Of a stretch of DNA of 64,000 bases, positions 41,255 to 51,868 are shown in pieces; position 1 is the first letter of the stretch; each line of letters begins with the position of its first letter. The stretch is taken from the NCBI RefSeq assembly GCF_009663685.2, contig NZ_RCOG02000018.1:59256-123255 (forward strand). Reading direction: 5' to 3'. A program made the position numbers and the translations under genes. Source of the stretch: Cupriavidus sp. U2 (GTDB lineage: Bacteria > Pseudomonadota > Gammaproteobacteria > Burkholderiales > Burkholderiaceae). The notes beneath the pieces were generated by a model that did no database searches, was not told the origin of the DNA, and saw only the letters and a program-made list of their open reading frames with translations.

Positions 41255-41914
41255 TTAACGGACGCCGGCGACGTAATCCGCCACCGCCTTGATCTCGGCA
41301 TCCGACATCCTGGCGGTAATCGTGCTCATGACCGAATTGTTCTTTCGGGTGCCCTGGCGGAACGCCACCAGTTGCGCTTCGGTGTACTCGGAATACTGGC
41401 CTCCAATGCGTGGGTACTGGGCCGGAATGCCGGCGCCGGTCGGCCCGTGGCAGCCTGCACAGGCCGGCACGCCCTTGGCGGCGATACCCCCGCGGTAGAT
41501 CTTCTGGCCTTCCTCGATCGTCGCCTTGTTCTTGGCCGTGGCAGGCTTGAGCTGCTGCTTGGCCAGGTAGGCGCCGATGTCCTTCATGTCCTGGTCGCTC
41601 AGCGCCTGGGCGTACAGCGACATGATGGGGTTGTCACGCGACTTGGCCTTGAAATCCGCGAGCTGCTTGTGAACGTAATCGCCCTGCTGGCCAGCCAGCT
41701 TGGGATTGACGGCAGCCGTGCTGTTGCCGGCGGTGCCGTGGCAGGAGAAGCATGCCGGGACATTGCGATCGGGAACACCTTGCGTGTAAAGCGTCTCGCC
41801 CTTGGCGGGATCCGCCTTGGCGGCGGCCTGCTCTGCGGCAGATACCAGCCCTGTCATTGCGCCCAGCGGAACTGCCAGCGCCATGACTCCCAAAAGTTTC
41901 GCAATGCGGTTCAT
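41255..41914 (-). CDS. di-heme cytochrome c4-like protein
   Basis: Periplasmic electron carrier with two class I heme domains, probably delivering electrons to terminal oxidases. The 219 residues have a signal peptide (KLLGVMALAVPLGAMTGLVSAA) and two heme sites, CFSCH (about residue 56) and CAGCH (about residue 153), each followed by the expected distal Met segments (NPIMSLYAQALSD; NSVMSTITARMSD). A two-domain repeat of about 95 residues is visible. It lies upstream of the resB-ccsB maturation genes on the same strand, a sensible functional neighbourhood. Confidence 0.93.
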   Translation of the reverse strand: MNRIAKLLGVMALAVPLGAMTGLVSAAEQAAAKADPAKGETLYTQGVPDRNVPACFSCHGTAGNSTAAVNPKLAGQQGDYVHKQLADFKAKSRDNPIMSLYAQALSDQDMKDIGAYLAKQQLKPATAKNKATIEEGQKIYRGGIAAKGVPACAGCHGPTGAGIPAQYPRIGGQYSEYTEAQLVAFRQGTRKNNSVMSTITARMSDAEIKAVADYVAGVR

Positions 41915-42135
41915 CCTTACACCTTGTCAGATTTTGTTATGAACACCGTAATGCATGCCGGTCGCCTTTGTCCCCTGCCGGCGGTGAGGAAGCGCCATGG
42001 GGCAGGAGCTGGAAACGCGTATGCGCGACGTCCTATTCTTGATCGGGGACAATATTCCCGACCCAATTTCAGAGTTCGCCGATGACATCCGGCAAGGATG
42101 CCACACGTCACCCGCTCAGGAGACCGTAAACCGGG

Positions 42136-42149
42136 TTATTGTACAATAA
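42136..42149. promoter_or_regulatory. 14-bp palindrome containing a TACAAT -10
   Basis: TTATTGTACAATAA reads identically on both strands, so a TACAAT -10 is present on each. On the minus strand it is a candidate -10 for cytochrome c4. Confidence 0.4.
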
Positions 42150-42162
42150 ATCGCTTTCCGGA

Positions 42163-42176
42163 TTGACTTAGGTCAG
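42163..42176. promoter_or_regulatory. FNR/Anr-like box
   Basis: TTGAC-TTAG-GTCAG against the TTGAT-N4-ATCAA consensus: the TTGA and TCA half-site cores match. Its centre is 29 bases from the centre of the minus-strand TACAAT, near a class II activator spacing. Confidence 0.3.
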
Positions 42177-42242
42177 TGTCTGTGGCGACGTCTGCACTGG
42201 CCCCTTGCCAGCGCCCTGTCCGCCGGCTCCAAGTATTCACGC

Positions 42243-44211
<1,969 letters not shown>

Positions 44212-44228
44212 CCGGCCAACGCTGCCGC

Positions 44229-45509
44229 ATGCAACTACTGGGCTTCTCGGCCAGCCAGGTACACCCGCTCGCGACGCTAGACGCCGCACGGGACTTTCTT
44301 TCCGGCAACGCCGCCGCGCGCTTTGTCTGGGCCGACTTTGCCACCGAGGAGGTGACGCCCGCGCCCGGCGCGTGGCGCGACCGCCTGGTGGCGCTGACCG
44401 GCGCGCCCATCCTCGACCTGCATCTGGCCGATGCCACCAACCCTGCGCATCCGTCGTTCTTCGACACGACCAATGCGTATGACATGGTGATCTTCCGCAA
44501 GCTGACCTTCGAGACCAGCCGCCAGTTTGCCGAGGCGGACGCCGCGCAGTCCGGCGGCGACACCGCCACGCCGGGTACGATGGCCGCCGCCCCGGTGGCC
44601 CCGGCTAGCGGCTCCGCCACGCCGCCGCAGACCGGCCCGGAAGCCGCACCGATGCCCGCCCCGCGCAAGGCGTCGCGCAAGTACGCGCCGGGCTTCCTGC
44701 CCGCGCTGGCGCGCATCGACACGCAGCCGGTGGCCTTTTTCGTATTCGACAATGTGCTGATCACGGTGCGGCCATCGCCGTCTCGCACCATCGATCAGGT
44801 CCGGCAGCGGCTGCTGGATACCTGCGGCGCGCCGCAATCCGCGCCGGCACGCGCCAACGGCGCGGCGTCGCTGATGCATGGCGTTCGCCCGCCCACGCGC
44901 CCGGAAGACCTGATGCTGCGGCTGCTGAACGCCATGGTGGACCGCTACCTGGACCTGCGAACGCCGCTGACGCGTCAGTTGGACCGCTGGCAGCGCGCCC
45001 TGCTGAGCGCCCGGCAGAGCTTTTCAAGCTGGGAAGGACTGCTCGACGCACGTATCCAGCTGCGCCGGCTTGAAAACCTGAGCGAGGAACAGCGCGACGC
45101 GTTGCAGGAATTCCGCGACAGCCTGCTCGACAACCGCTACAGCGCTGGCGACGGCGACCCCGGCGCGGCCAGCCGCGATGAAGTGCTGCTCGTGCGGCTG
45201 ACCGACCTGATGGAGCACATCATGCGGGTTCTCGCGCACGCTCGGCGGTTGGAGGATTCGATCGAATCGGCCGTGCAAATACACTTCTCTGCCGTGGCGC
45301 ACCGAACCAACCGCACCATGCGGGCGCTGACGATCATCACGGCCCTGTTTATGCCGCTCACGCTGATTACGGGCGTGTTCGGCATGAACTTCGCCCGCAT
45401 GCCGTGGCTGCAGGAGCCGAACGGGTTCTGGTGGTCGATCGGATTGATGGGCGGGGTGGTGGCCGCCATCGGTGGCATCTGGGCGCTGGGACGCTGGCTG
45501 GACCGATAG
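44229..45509 (+). CDS. CorA-family divalent cation transporter
   Basis: Probable magnesium or related metal transporter, 426 residues. The family GMN signature is in ITGVFGMNFARMPW at the end of the first of two C-terminal membrane helices (ALTIITALFMPLTLITGVFG and FWWSIGLMGGVVAAIGGIWALG). The long cytoplasmic N-domain ends in the coiled-coil helix (EQRDALQEFRDSLLDNRY ... EVLLVRLTDLMEHIMRVLAHARRLEDSIESA). An insertion rich in Ala/Pro/Thr (about residues 98-145) is not in the classic CorA. It probably belongs to a divergent subgroup, so ion specificity is unsure. Confidence 0.87.
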   Translation: MQLLGFSASQVHPLATLDAARDFLSGNAAARFVWADFATEEVTPAPGAWRDRLVALTGAPILDLHLADATNPAHPSFFDTTNAYDMVIFRKLTFETSRQFAEADAAQSGGDTATPGTMAAAPVAPASGSATPPQTGPEAAPMPAPRKASRKYAPGFLPALARIDTQPVAFFVFDNVLITVRPSPSRTIDQVRQRLLDTCGAPQSAPARANGAASLMHGVRPPTRPEDLMLRLLNAMVDRYLDLRTPLTRQLDRWQRALLSARQSFSSWEGLLDARIQLRRLENLSEEQRDALQEFRDSLLDNRYSAGDGDPGAASRDEVLLVRLTDLMEHIMRVLAHARRLEDSIESAVQIHFSAVAHRTNRTMRALTIITALFMPLTLITGVFGMNFARMPWLQEPNGFWWSIGLMGGVVAAIGGIWALGRWLDR

Positions 45510-45543
45510 CCTCCGCCCGATCCGGCGCCCCTGGGGTGCGGAC

Positions 45544-47538
45544 TCAGGTCTGCGGCGCCTTGCCGAACGCGCGCTCCAGGCTGTCCAGGAAGCGGTTCGC
45601 CGACTGATAGCCGATCACGCGAACCGGGCGCTCGCGGCCGTCCGGTCCGAACAGGATGATGCCCGGCGGGCCAAACAGGCCGAATCGCTTGAGCAGCGCC
45701 TTGTCGTCGGCGTTATTGGCCGTCACGTCGGCCTGCAGCAGCACCACGTTGGCCAGACGCGCCCTGACCTTGGCGTCGGGGAACGTCAGCTTTTCCATCT
45801 CCTTGCAGGAGACGCACCAGTCGGCATAGAAATCCAGCAGCACCGGGCGGCCCGCTGCCGCGGCCTGTGCCACGCGCGCGTCCAGTTCGGCAACGCTTCG
45901 CACGCGTTCGAAACGGACGACTGCGTCCTTGCCGGCGGCCCCTGTCGCCGACGGCCCCGGGAAGCTGCCGAGATGGGACAGCGGCTGGAGCGGATCGCGT
46001 CCACCAGAAGCCACCCCGACGATCTGGATGGCGCCCGCCAGCGCGGCAACCAGGCCCAGGCCCTTGCCCAGGCGCAGCAAACCGCGCGGGTCAGGGCCGA
46101 GCGAGTCGAACGCGCCAAGATACACGGCCGCGACGATCAGCAGGGCCGCCCACGCAATCATCACCACCCACGCCGGCAGCACCGGGGTCACCATCCAGAT
46201 CGCCACGCCAAGCAGCAGGAAGCCGAAGAATCGCTTGGTTGCCTCCATCCATTTGCCCGCGCGCGGCAGCAGGTTGCCCGCACCGACGCCCACCAGCAAC
46301 AACGGCACGCCCATGCCCAGCGCCATGGCCAGCAGCGCCGCGCCACCGGTCAGGGCATCGCCGGTCTGGGCGATATAGGCCAGCGCGCCAGCCAGGGGGG
46401 CGGTCACGCATGGCCCGACGATCAGCGCCGAAATCGCGCCCATCGCCACGGCGCCCACCACCTGGCCGCCCTGCCTGCGATTGGAAGACTGCGTCAGCCG
46501 GGTCTGCCAGTGCTGGGGCAGCTGCAGTTCGTAGAGACCGAACATCGACAGCGCCAGCCCGATCATCAGCAACGCGAACAGGCCTAGCACCCAGGGCGTC
46601 TGCAGCGCGGCGGACAGGCCTTCGCCGGCCAGTCCCGCAGCCACGCCCACCGCGGTGTAGACCACGGCCATGCCCAGCACATAGGCCAGCGACACGACAA
46701 AAGCGCGGCCCCGCGTGACGTGCTCGCCGACCACGATCGACGACAGGATGGGCACCATCGGCAACACACAAGGGGTGAAGGTCAGCAACAGCCCAAGCCC
46801 GAAGAACAGCGCGCCGATCAGCGGCAGGTTACGGCTGGCCAGCGCGCCGGCGATACGGTCGTTCTCGTCGATTTGCGGACCACGAATGGCGGGTGCCTTG
46901 GGCGGCTCGCTGGCTGGACTGTCCGCCTGGGGCGCGCCGGGCGTCGACCGTGCGGGCGCGCTGCGATCGCCAAAAAGATTGCCCAGCGCGGACCCGCCTA
47001 CCTTGTAGACGCTTTCCATCGGCGGGTAGCACAGGCCCTTGTCCGCGCAGCCCTGCGAGGTCACCACCAGCGTCCAGCGGCCATCGGCCGGCGCCTGTTC
47101 GACGGGGACCTTGACGACGACGGCGCCGCGGTAGGTTTCCATGTCCTTGCCGAAGGTCTCGTCGAAATGCACCTTGCCCTGCGGCATGGCCGGGGTACCC
47201 AGCTTCACGCCGGCCGGCTGTGCGGCAAAGGCAAATCGCTCGCGGTACAGGTAGTAGCCGTCGGCCACATCGAACCGGACTTCAATGGTCTGGGGATCGA
47301 CCTGCCTGGCGGCAAACTTGAACGCCTGATCTGGCGGCAGGAAGTCGTCTTCCGACGCCGCACGGGCGCTGCCCCAGGTCACCAGACATACGAGGAAGAC
47401 CAGGGCAATTGCGACGATATGTCGCAATCCCGAACGCGCCGACGGACGTCCGCCGCGCGCCGCACCGGGCCGTTGTCCGATGGGTGGCGTGGCACCGTCA
47501 AGCCACGTTCCGTTCCCGCTGATCCCCGTTGTTCCCAT
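45544..47538 (-). CDS. dsbD: thiol:disulfide interchange protein DsbD
   Basis: Membrane protein that carries reducing power from cytoplasmic thioredoxin to the periplasm. All six redox Cys are present in the 664 residues: the N-terminal domain pair in SQGCADKGLCYPP, the membrane-domain pair in FTPCVLPMVPIL and VGPCVTAPLAG, and the thioredoxin-like WCVSCKEME near the C-terminus. The N-terminal 60 residues before SARAASEDDF are longer than usual and start with a Gly/Arg-rich stretch before the hydrophobic signal (HIVAIALVFLVCLVTWGSARA), so a start nearer the signal is possible. It lies 29 bases after cutA. Confidence 0.94.
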   Translation of the reverse strand: MGTTGISGNGTWLDGATPPIGQRPGAARGGRPSARSGLRHIVAIALVFLVCLVTWGSARAASEDDFLPPDQAFKFAARQVDPQTIEVRFDVADGYYLYRERFAFAAQPAGVKLGTPAMPQGKVHFDETFGKDMETYRGAVVVKVPVEQAPADGRWTLVVTSQGCADKGLCYPPMESVYKVGGSALGNLFGDRSAPARSTPGAPQADSPASEPPKAPAIRGPQIDENDRIAGALASRNLPLIGALFFGLGLLLTFTPCVLPMVPILSSIVVGEHVTRGRAFVVSLAYVLGMAVVYTAVGVAAGLAGEGLSAALQTPWVLGLFALLMIGLALSMFGLYELQLPQHWQTRLTQSSNRRQGGQVVGAVAMGAISALIVGPCVTAPLAGALAYIAQTGDALTGGAALLAMALGMGVPLLLVGVGAGNLLPRAGKWMEATKRFFGFLLLGVAIWMVTPVLPAWVVMIAWAALLIVAAVYLGAFDSLGPDPRGLLRLGKGLGLVAALAGAIQIVGVASGGRDPLQPLSHLGSFPGPSATGAAGKDAVVRFERVRSVAELDARVAQAAAAGRPVLLDFYADWCVSCKEMEKLTFPDAKVRARLANVVLLQADVTANNADDKALLKRFGLFGPPGIILFGPDGRERPVRVIGYQSANRFLDSLERAFGKAPQT

Positions 47539-47567
47539 GAGTTGTTCCGATACTTGTTGTTCTGGCT

Positions 47568-47945
47568 TCAAGGCTGGCTTGCGGCCCCGCTGGCTTCCGC
47601 CCGGACCCAGCCCAGATAGGCGGGCAGCCCCACCAGCGGCCACGCAATCAGTTCTGGCACGTCGTAGGGGTGCTCGGCGCGGATCACGGCTTCCAGCGCC
47701 GGGTACTGGCCCTGCGTGGTCTTGATCAGCAGCGGCCATTCCTGCGCCTGCTCCAGCTTGCCTTGCCACCAGTACTCGGACTGGCACGGTGCCAGCCGGT
47801 TCACGCAGGCCGCGACCCGGGCTTCCAGGACGGCCCGTGCCACCCGCGCCGCGGACGCCTCGTCAGGCAGGTTGGTCATCGCCATCCAGACCGATTCTGC
47901 CGGGTCCGGGCGCGTCGCGCTATGGGAGGAGTCTGAACTTGTCAT
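47568..47945 (-). CDS. cutA: divalent-cation tolerance protein CutA
   Basis: Trimeric CutA1 fold, implicated in copper tolerance and other metal responses. The 125 residues contain VWMAMTNLPDEASAARVARAVLEARVAACVNRLAPCQSEYWWQGKLEQAQEWPLLIKT and the YPALEAVIRAEHPYDVPELIAWPLVGLPAYLGWV core. Conserved Cys and Tyr-Trp-Trp residues are present. Start at ATG 47943-47945; an upstream in-frame ATG at 47981 falls inside the preceding terminator. cutA directly before dsbD (the older name of dsbD is cutA2 or dipZ) is a well-known linkage. Confidence 0.93.
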   Translation of the reverse strand: MTSSDSSHSATRPDPAESVWMAMTNLPDEASAARVARAVLEARVAACVNRLAPCQSEYWWQGKLEQAQEWPLLIKTTQGQYPALEAVIRAEHPYDVPELIAWPLVGLPAYLGWVRAEASGAASQP

Positions 47946-47960
47946 GCGTGGATAGGGGCA

Positions 47961-47992
47961 CAAAACAAAAGAGCCAGGCAAAAGCCTGGCTC
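47961..47992 (-). terminator. terminator of the ribosomal cluster after rplQ
   Basis: Perfect 9-bp stem GAGCCAGGC/GCCTGGCTC with a 4-base loop; the minus strand continues TTTTGTTTTG. It ends the rplC-rplQ run and precedes cutA. Confidence 0.88.
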
Positions 47993-48045
47993 GATTGTAG
48001 TGCCGTGTCCGATAACCCGTCAGCGGGGACGGGTTCGGTCATCAC

Positions 48046-48441
48046 TTATTCCGCAGCTTCTTCAGCCGGGGCTTCGGTGATTTCCGGACGGTCCACCAGC
48101 TCGACCAGCGCCATCGGCGCGTTGTCGCCCTGACGGAAGCCGAACTTCAGGATACGGGTGTAGCCGCCCGGACGGGTGGCGTAACGCGGGCCCAGTTCGG
48201 TGAACAGCTTGGTGACCATGTCGCGGTCGCGCAGACGGGCGAAAGCCAGACGGCGGTTGGCAACGGTGTCCTTCTTGGCCAGCGTGATGAGCGGCTCGAC
48301 AACCTTGCGCAGTTCCTTGGCCTTGGGCAGGGTGGTCTTGATCAGCTCGTGCTGGAACAGCGAGTTGGACATGTTGCGCAGCATCGCGAGACGGTGCGAC
48401 GAGGTGCGGTTCAGTTTCCGCAGACCATGACGGTGACGCAT
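48046..48441 (-). CDS. rplQ: 50S ribosomal protein L17
   Basis: Large-subunit protein near the peptide exit tunnel. The 131 residues carry the family N-terminus [17 protein letters not shown] and [25 protein letters not shown], with an acidic Ala/Glu tail. It is the last gene of the ribosomal run. The gap to rpoA is 157 bases with two hairpins, longer than in most relatives. Confidence 0.97.
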   Translation of the reverse strand: MRHRHGLRKLNRTSSHRLAMLRNMSNSLFQHELIKTTLPKAKELRKVVEPLITLAKKDTVANRRLAFARLRDRDMVTKLFTELGPRYATRPGGYTRILKFGFRQGDNAPMALVELVDRPEITEAPAEEAAE

Positions 48442-48532
48442 GATGATTCCTTTCGATTACAGTGTTTGACCAGCTCTTCTATCGCCTTGGCCGCTGGAAG
48501 CGGGCTCGGGCGCGGGCCGGTAGTGCTACGGT

Positions 48533-48591
48533 GCCACGGGCGGAATTGCCTGTGGCGCGTTGACAGTGGAGCCGCCTTTCGACAGCTCCAC
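48533..48591. repeat. two hairpins between rpoA and rplQ
   Basis: GTGGAGC/GCTCCAC (48566-48591, loop 12) lies just past the rpoA stop, and GCCAC/GTGGC (48533-48556) follows. Neither has a T-run, so processing or stability elements are more likely than terminators. Confidence 0.45.
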
Positions 48592-48598
48592 CCGCCAA

Positions 48599-49579
48599 TT
48601 ACTTCTCCAGACCTGCGGGCGGCCAGTTCTCGAGCTTCATGCCGAGCGTCAGGCCACGCGAAGCCAGGACTTCCTTGATCTCGTTGAGCGACTTGCGACC
48701 CAGGTTCGGGGTCTTGAGCAGTTCGTTCTCGGTACGCTGGATCAGGTCGCCGATGTAGTAGATGTTTTCGGCCTTCAGGCAGTTGGCCGAACGCACCGTC
48801 AGCTCGAGGTCGTCCACCGGGCGCAGCAGGATCGGATCGATCTGCGGAGCGCGGCTCGAAGCCGCCTCGGCTGCCGATTCAGTGCCTTCCAGCGCGGCAA
48901 ACACCGACAGCTGATCTACCAGGATACGGGCCGACTGGCGAATCGCTTCCTCCGGCGAGATCACGCCGTCGGTTTCGATGTTCATCACCAGCTTGTCCAG
49001 ATCGGTACGCTGTTCCACACGCGCCGATTCCACGGCGTACGAAACGCGGCGGACCGGCGAGAACGAGGCGTCCAGCACGATGCGGCCGATCACCTTGCCC
49101 GACTCGTCGCCGAACTTGCGCACGTTGCCCGGCACATAACCACGGCCTTGCTCGACCTTGATCTGCATGTCCAGCTTGCCGCCTGCGGACAGGTGGGCAA
49201 TGACGTGACCCGGGTTGATGATCTCGACATCGTGCGGCAGCTCGATATCGGCTGCCGTGACCACGCCTTCGCCATCCTTGCGCAGCGACACCGTGACTTC
49301 GTCGCGGTTGTGCAGCTTGAAGACCACGCCCTTCAGGTTGAGGAGCAGGTTGACGACGTCTTCCTGAACGCCATCGATGGTGGAATACTCGTGGACGACC
49401 CCAGCGATCGTGACTTCAGTCGGCGCATAGCCGACCATCGACGACAGCAGGACGCGACGCAGCGCGTTACCAAGCGTATGCCCGTAACCGCGTTCAAACG
49501 GCTCCATCACGACTTTAGCGTGGTGGTCGCCCAGCGGTTCGACGGCGATGATTTTTGGCTTGAGGAGTGCTGTTTGCAT
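48599..49579 (-). CDS. rpoA: RNA polymerase alpha subunit
   Basis: Core RNA polymerase assembly subunit; N-terminal dimerisation domain and C-terminal domain (alpha-CTD) that binds UP elements and activators. The 326 residues are normal. N-terminal [21 protein letters not shown] and the alpha-[49 protein letters not shown], holding the DNA-binding Arg, Asn and Lys, are clear. A strong terminator-like pair of hairpins lies between rpsD and rpoA (49641-49697). Confidence 0.98.
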   Translation of the reverse strand: MQTALLKPKIIAVEPLGDHHAKVVMEPFERGYGHTLGNALRRVLLSSMVGYAPTEVTIAGVVHEYSTIDGVQEDVVNLLLNLKGVVFKLHNRDEVTVSLRKDGEGVVTAADIELPHDVEIINPGHVIAHLSAGGKLDMQIKVEQGRGYVPGNVRKFGDESGKVIGRIVLDASFSPVRRVSYAVESARVEQRTDLDKLVMNIETDGVISPEEAIRQSARILVDQLSVFAALEGTESAAEAASSRAPQIDPILLRPVDDLELTVRSANCLKAENIYYIGDLIQRTENELLKTPNLGRKSLNEIKEVLASRGLTLGMKLENWPPAGLEK

Positions 49580-49640
49580 TAGGTTGTCCTTTTCAATACC
49601 CTCGGCTCGTTACACCGATAAGGCTGACGTTTGGAACCTG

Positions 49641-49697
49641 AAAAAACCCATCGTATGATGGGCAATAAGCCCGGCGCGCCGCGTGGCGCGCCGGGCT
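49641..49697 (-). terminator. tandem hairpins with T-run between rpsD and rpoA
   Basis: On the minus strand, first a 13-bp perfect stem AGCCCGGCGCGCC/GGCGCGCCGGGCT (49668-49697), then CCCATC/GATGGG (49647-49662) followed by TTTTTT. This is a complete rho-independent terminator inside the alpha operon, 62 bases before the rpoA start. Confidence 0.75.
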
Positions 49698-49754
49698 GAA
49701 AGCGAAGCCTTGTGGATAAGGCAAGCGATGAACCGTTCGAATCTCGGTCCGCGA

Positions 49755-50378
49755 TTAACGCGAATACAGTTCGACGATCAGGCTTTCGTTGATGTCGCCC
49801 GAAATATCGGCGCGATCCGGAGCCTGCTTGAACGTGCCTTCGAACTTCTTGGCATCCACGGCCACCCAGGTCGGGAAGCCCGACTGCTCGGCCAGCGACA
49901 GGGCCTCGGCGATACGGACCTGCTTCTTCGACTGTTCGCGGATCGACACGATGTCACCAGCCTTGACCTGGGCCGACGGCACGTTCAGCGGCTGACCGTT
50001 CACCAGGATCGCCTTGTGCGAAACCAGCTGGCGCGCTTCGGCGCGGGTCGAGCCGAAGCCCATGCGGTACACGACGTTGTCCAGGCGCGATTCCAGCAGT
50101 TGCAGCAGCTTCTCGCCGGTGTTGCCCTTGCGGCGGTCGGCTTCAGCGAAGTAGCGGCGGAACTGACGCTCCAGCACGCCATAGATGCGCTTGACCTTCT
50201 GCTTTTCGCGCAGCTGGTTGCCATAGTCGGACGTACGGGCACCCGAGGTGCGGCCGTGCTGGCCCGGCTTGCTGTCCAGCTTGCACTTGTCGGCCAGCGA
50301 GCGACGGGCGCTCTTCAGGAACAGATCGGTGCCTTCGCGGCGGGAAAGTTTGGCCTTCGGGCCGGTATAACGTGCCAC
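49755..50378 (-). CDS. rpsD: 30S ribosomal protein S4
   Basis: Primary 16S-rRNA-binding assembly protein and, in E. coli, translational repressor of the alpha operon. The 207 residues show [38 protein letters not shown] and the S4 RNA-binding domain [35 protein letters not shown]. No zinc-binding Cys are present (C-minus form). A 282-base gap with three hairpins precedes it. Confidence 0.98.
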   Translation of the reverse strand: MARYTGPKAKLSRREGTDLFLKSARRSLADKCKLDSKPGQHGRTSGARTSDYGNQLREKQKVKRIYGVLERQFRRYFAEADRRKGNTGEKLLQLLESRLDNVVYRMGFGSTRAEARQLVSHKAILVNGQPLNVPSAQVKAGDIVSIREQSKKQVRIAEALSLAEQSGFPTWVAVDAKKFEGTFKQAPDRADISGDINESLIVELYSR

Positions 50379-50424
50379 TTTGTCTTCCTTTGATCGATCA
50401 CGACGCCATCAGGACGCGCCGCGA

Positions 50425-50589
50425 GTCCGTCACCTGTCGTGACGGACGGTGGGCTTATGGTTCTTCATCCGCAATGACCAGGGTCACGCGGAGGCAACGC
50501 AAAAGCATGATGAATATCGTCCTCGTCGAGGCGAAAGCCTCAAGACGCGGACGCAAAACGAAAGCCCGCCGCAAAAAATTGCAGCAGGC
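50425..50589 (-). promoter_or_regulatory. structured leader between rpsK and rpsD
   Basis: Three hairpins in the gap (minus order): GCCTGCTGCAA/TTGCGGCGGGC (50564-50589, two G-U pairs, TTTT loop, then TTTCGTTTT), GAGGC/GCCTC (50528-50541), and GTCCGTCAC/GTGACGGAC (50425-50447) 47 bases before rpsD. The first resembles a weak terminator. A role in S4 autoregulation is inference. Confidence 0.5.
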
Positions 50590-50660
50590 CAACGCGGGAT
50601 ACTACCACACTCCGGAGATACGGGGTAAGACCCTGATCGTATCCCCGGCAAGCCTGGCGC

Positions 50661-51062
50661 TTAGATACGGCGGCGCTTCGGCGGACGGCAGCCGTTGTGC
50701 GGCACCGGCGTCACGTCTTCGATCACCGAAATCTTGATGCCCAGCGCGTTCAGCGCACGGACAGCCGATTCGCGACCCGGGCCCGGGCCCTTGATGCGCA
50801 CTTCCAGGTTCTTGATACCCTGGTCTTGCGCAACGCGGCCGGCGTTTTCGGCGGCAACCTGGGCTGCGAACGGGGTCGACTTGCGCGAACCCTTGAAGCC
50901 CTGGCCACCAGCGGTCGCCCACGACAGGGCGTTACCCTGACGGTCGGTGATCGTGATGATGGTGTTGTTGAACGAAGCGTGGACGTGCGCAATGCCGTCG
51001 GCAACGTTCTTCTTGACCTTCTTACGCGCGCGCTGGGCGGCGTTATTCGGACCTTTTGCCAT
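50661..51062 (-). CDS. rpsK: 30S ribosomal protein S11
   Basis: Platform protein of the small subunit near the mRNA exit. The 133 residues include [45 protein letters not shown] and the C-terminal [14 protein letters not shown], both invariant family signatures. It lies 24 bases after rpsM in the alpha operon. Confidence 0.98.
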   Translation of the reverse strand: MAKGPNNAAQRARKKVKKNVADGIAHVHASFNNTIITITDRQGNALSWATAGGQGFKGSRKSTPFAAQVAAENAGRVAQDQGIKNLEVRIKGPGPGRESAVRALNALGIKISVIEDVTPVPHNGCRPPKRRRI

Positions 51063-51086
51063 TCGTCTATTCCTCTGCCTTCGGCT

Positions 51087-51452
51087 TTACTTCTTCAGTG
51101 CCACGCCGGCCTTGCGCGGACCCTTACGGGTACGGGCGTTGGTGCGGGTACGCTGGCCGCGGAGCGGCAGACCTTTGCGGTGACGCATGCCACGATAGCA
51201 ACCAAGGTCCATCAGACGCTTGATGTTCATCGTGGTTTCACGACGCAGGTCACCCTCGACCGTGACCTTGCCCACTTCGTCACGAAGCTTTTCCAGGTCG
51301 GCGTCGGTCAGATCCTTGACCTTCTTGTCAAACGGTACACCGGTGGCCTCGCAAATCTTGCGGGCGCGCGAGCGGCCGACACCATAAATGGCCGTCAGGC
51401 CGATTTCGGTGTGCTTGTGGTTCGGGATGTTAACCCCTGCGATACGTGCCAT
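51087..51452 (-). CDS. rpsM: 30S ribosomal protein S13
   Basis: Small-subunit head protein contacting the P-site tRNA and the B1 bridge to the 50S. The 121 residues start [24 protein letters not shown] and end in the basic tail with [25 protein letters not shown]. It is the first S-protein of the alpha operon, 19 bases after rpmJ. Confidence 0.98.
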   Translation of the reverse strand: MARIAGVNIPNHKHTEIGLTAIYGVGRSRARKICEATGVPFDKKVKDLTDADLEKLRDEVGKVTVEGDLRRETTMNIKRLMDLGCYRGMRHRKGLPLRGQRTRTNARTRKGPRKAGVALKK

Positions 51453-51471
51453 TCGTCAATCCTCTTTCCGA

Positions 51472-51588
51472 TTAGCCTTGGCGTTGCTTGTGGCGGGGAT
51501 CCGACGAGCAGATCACGCGCACGACACCGTTGCGCTTGATGATTTTGCAGTTGCGGCAAATGCGCTTAACAGAAGCCAGCACTTTCAT
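51472..51588 (-). CDS. rpmJ: 50S ribosomal protein L36
   Basis: Smallest ribosomal protein, 38 residues, read directly from the minus strand between rpsM and infA. It starts [20 protein letters not shown] and ends [11 protein letters not shown]. The zinc ligands are present as C-x2-C, then a third Cys and a His (CSSDPRH), so it is the zinc-binding (C-plus) type, which is not regulated as a zinc-free paralogue would be. Confidence 0.96.
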
Positions 51589-51619
51589 GATTTTCCTCTT
51601 CCTTCAATTCCAGTTCGCT

Positions 51620-51838
51620 TCACTTCGTCCGGAAGACGATACGTGCGCGAGACAGATCATATGGAGTCAGCTCAACCGTCACCTTGTCACCCGGAAGAAT
51701 CCGGATGTAGTTCATTCGCATCTTGCCGGAGATATGGCCGAGTACTACGTGGCCGTTCTCCAGTTTGATGCGGAACGTCGCGTTGGGGAGATTTTCCAGG
51801 ACCTCCCCGTGCATCTGGATGACGTCGTCTTTTGCCAT
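51620..51838 (-). CDS. infA: translation initiation factor IF-1
   Basis: OB-fold factor that occupies the A-site during initiation. The 72 residues read [20 protein letters not shown] then [28 protein letters not shown], a standard IF-1. It lies between secY and rpmJ, where beta-proteobacteria commonly carry an infA copy; a second infA elsewhere in the genome is common in this order. Confidence 0.95.
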   Translation of the reverse strand: MAKDDVIQMHGEVLENLPNATFRIKLENGHVVLGHISGKMRMNYIRILPGDKVTVELTPYDLSRARIVFRTK

Positions 51839-51868
51839 ACCTGGTGCCCGCCCCGACCCCAGCTTTCC

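Larger units (their letters stand above)
41915..42242. other. divergent gap between cytochrome c4 and engB
   Basis: A 328-base non-coding region. It contains a perfect 14-bp palindrome TTATTGTACAATAA (42136-42149) and an FNR-like TTGAC-TTAG-GTCAG (42163-42176). The cytochrome c4 leader from there is over 200 bases and holds an imperfect inverted repeat around 42046-42062. No ORF is convincing. Confidence 0.5.
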
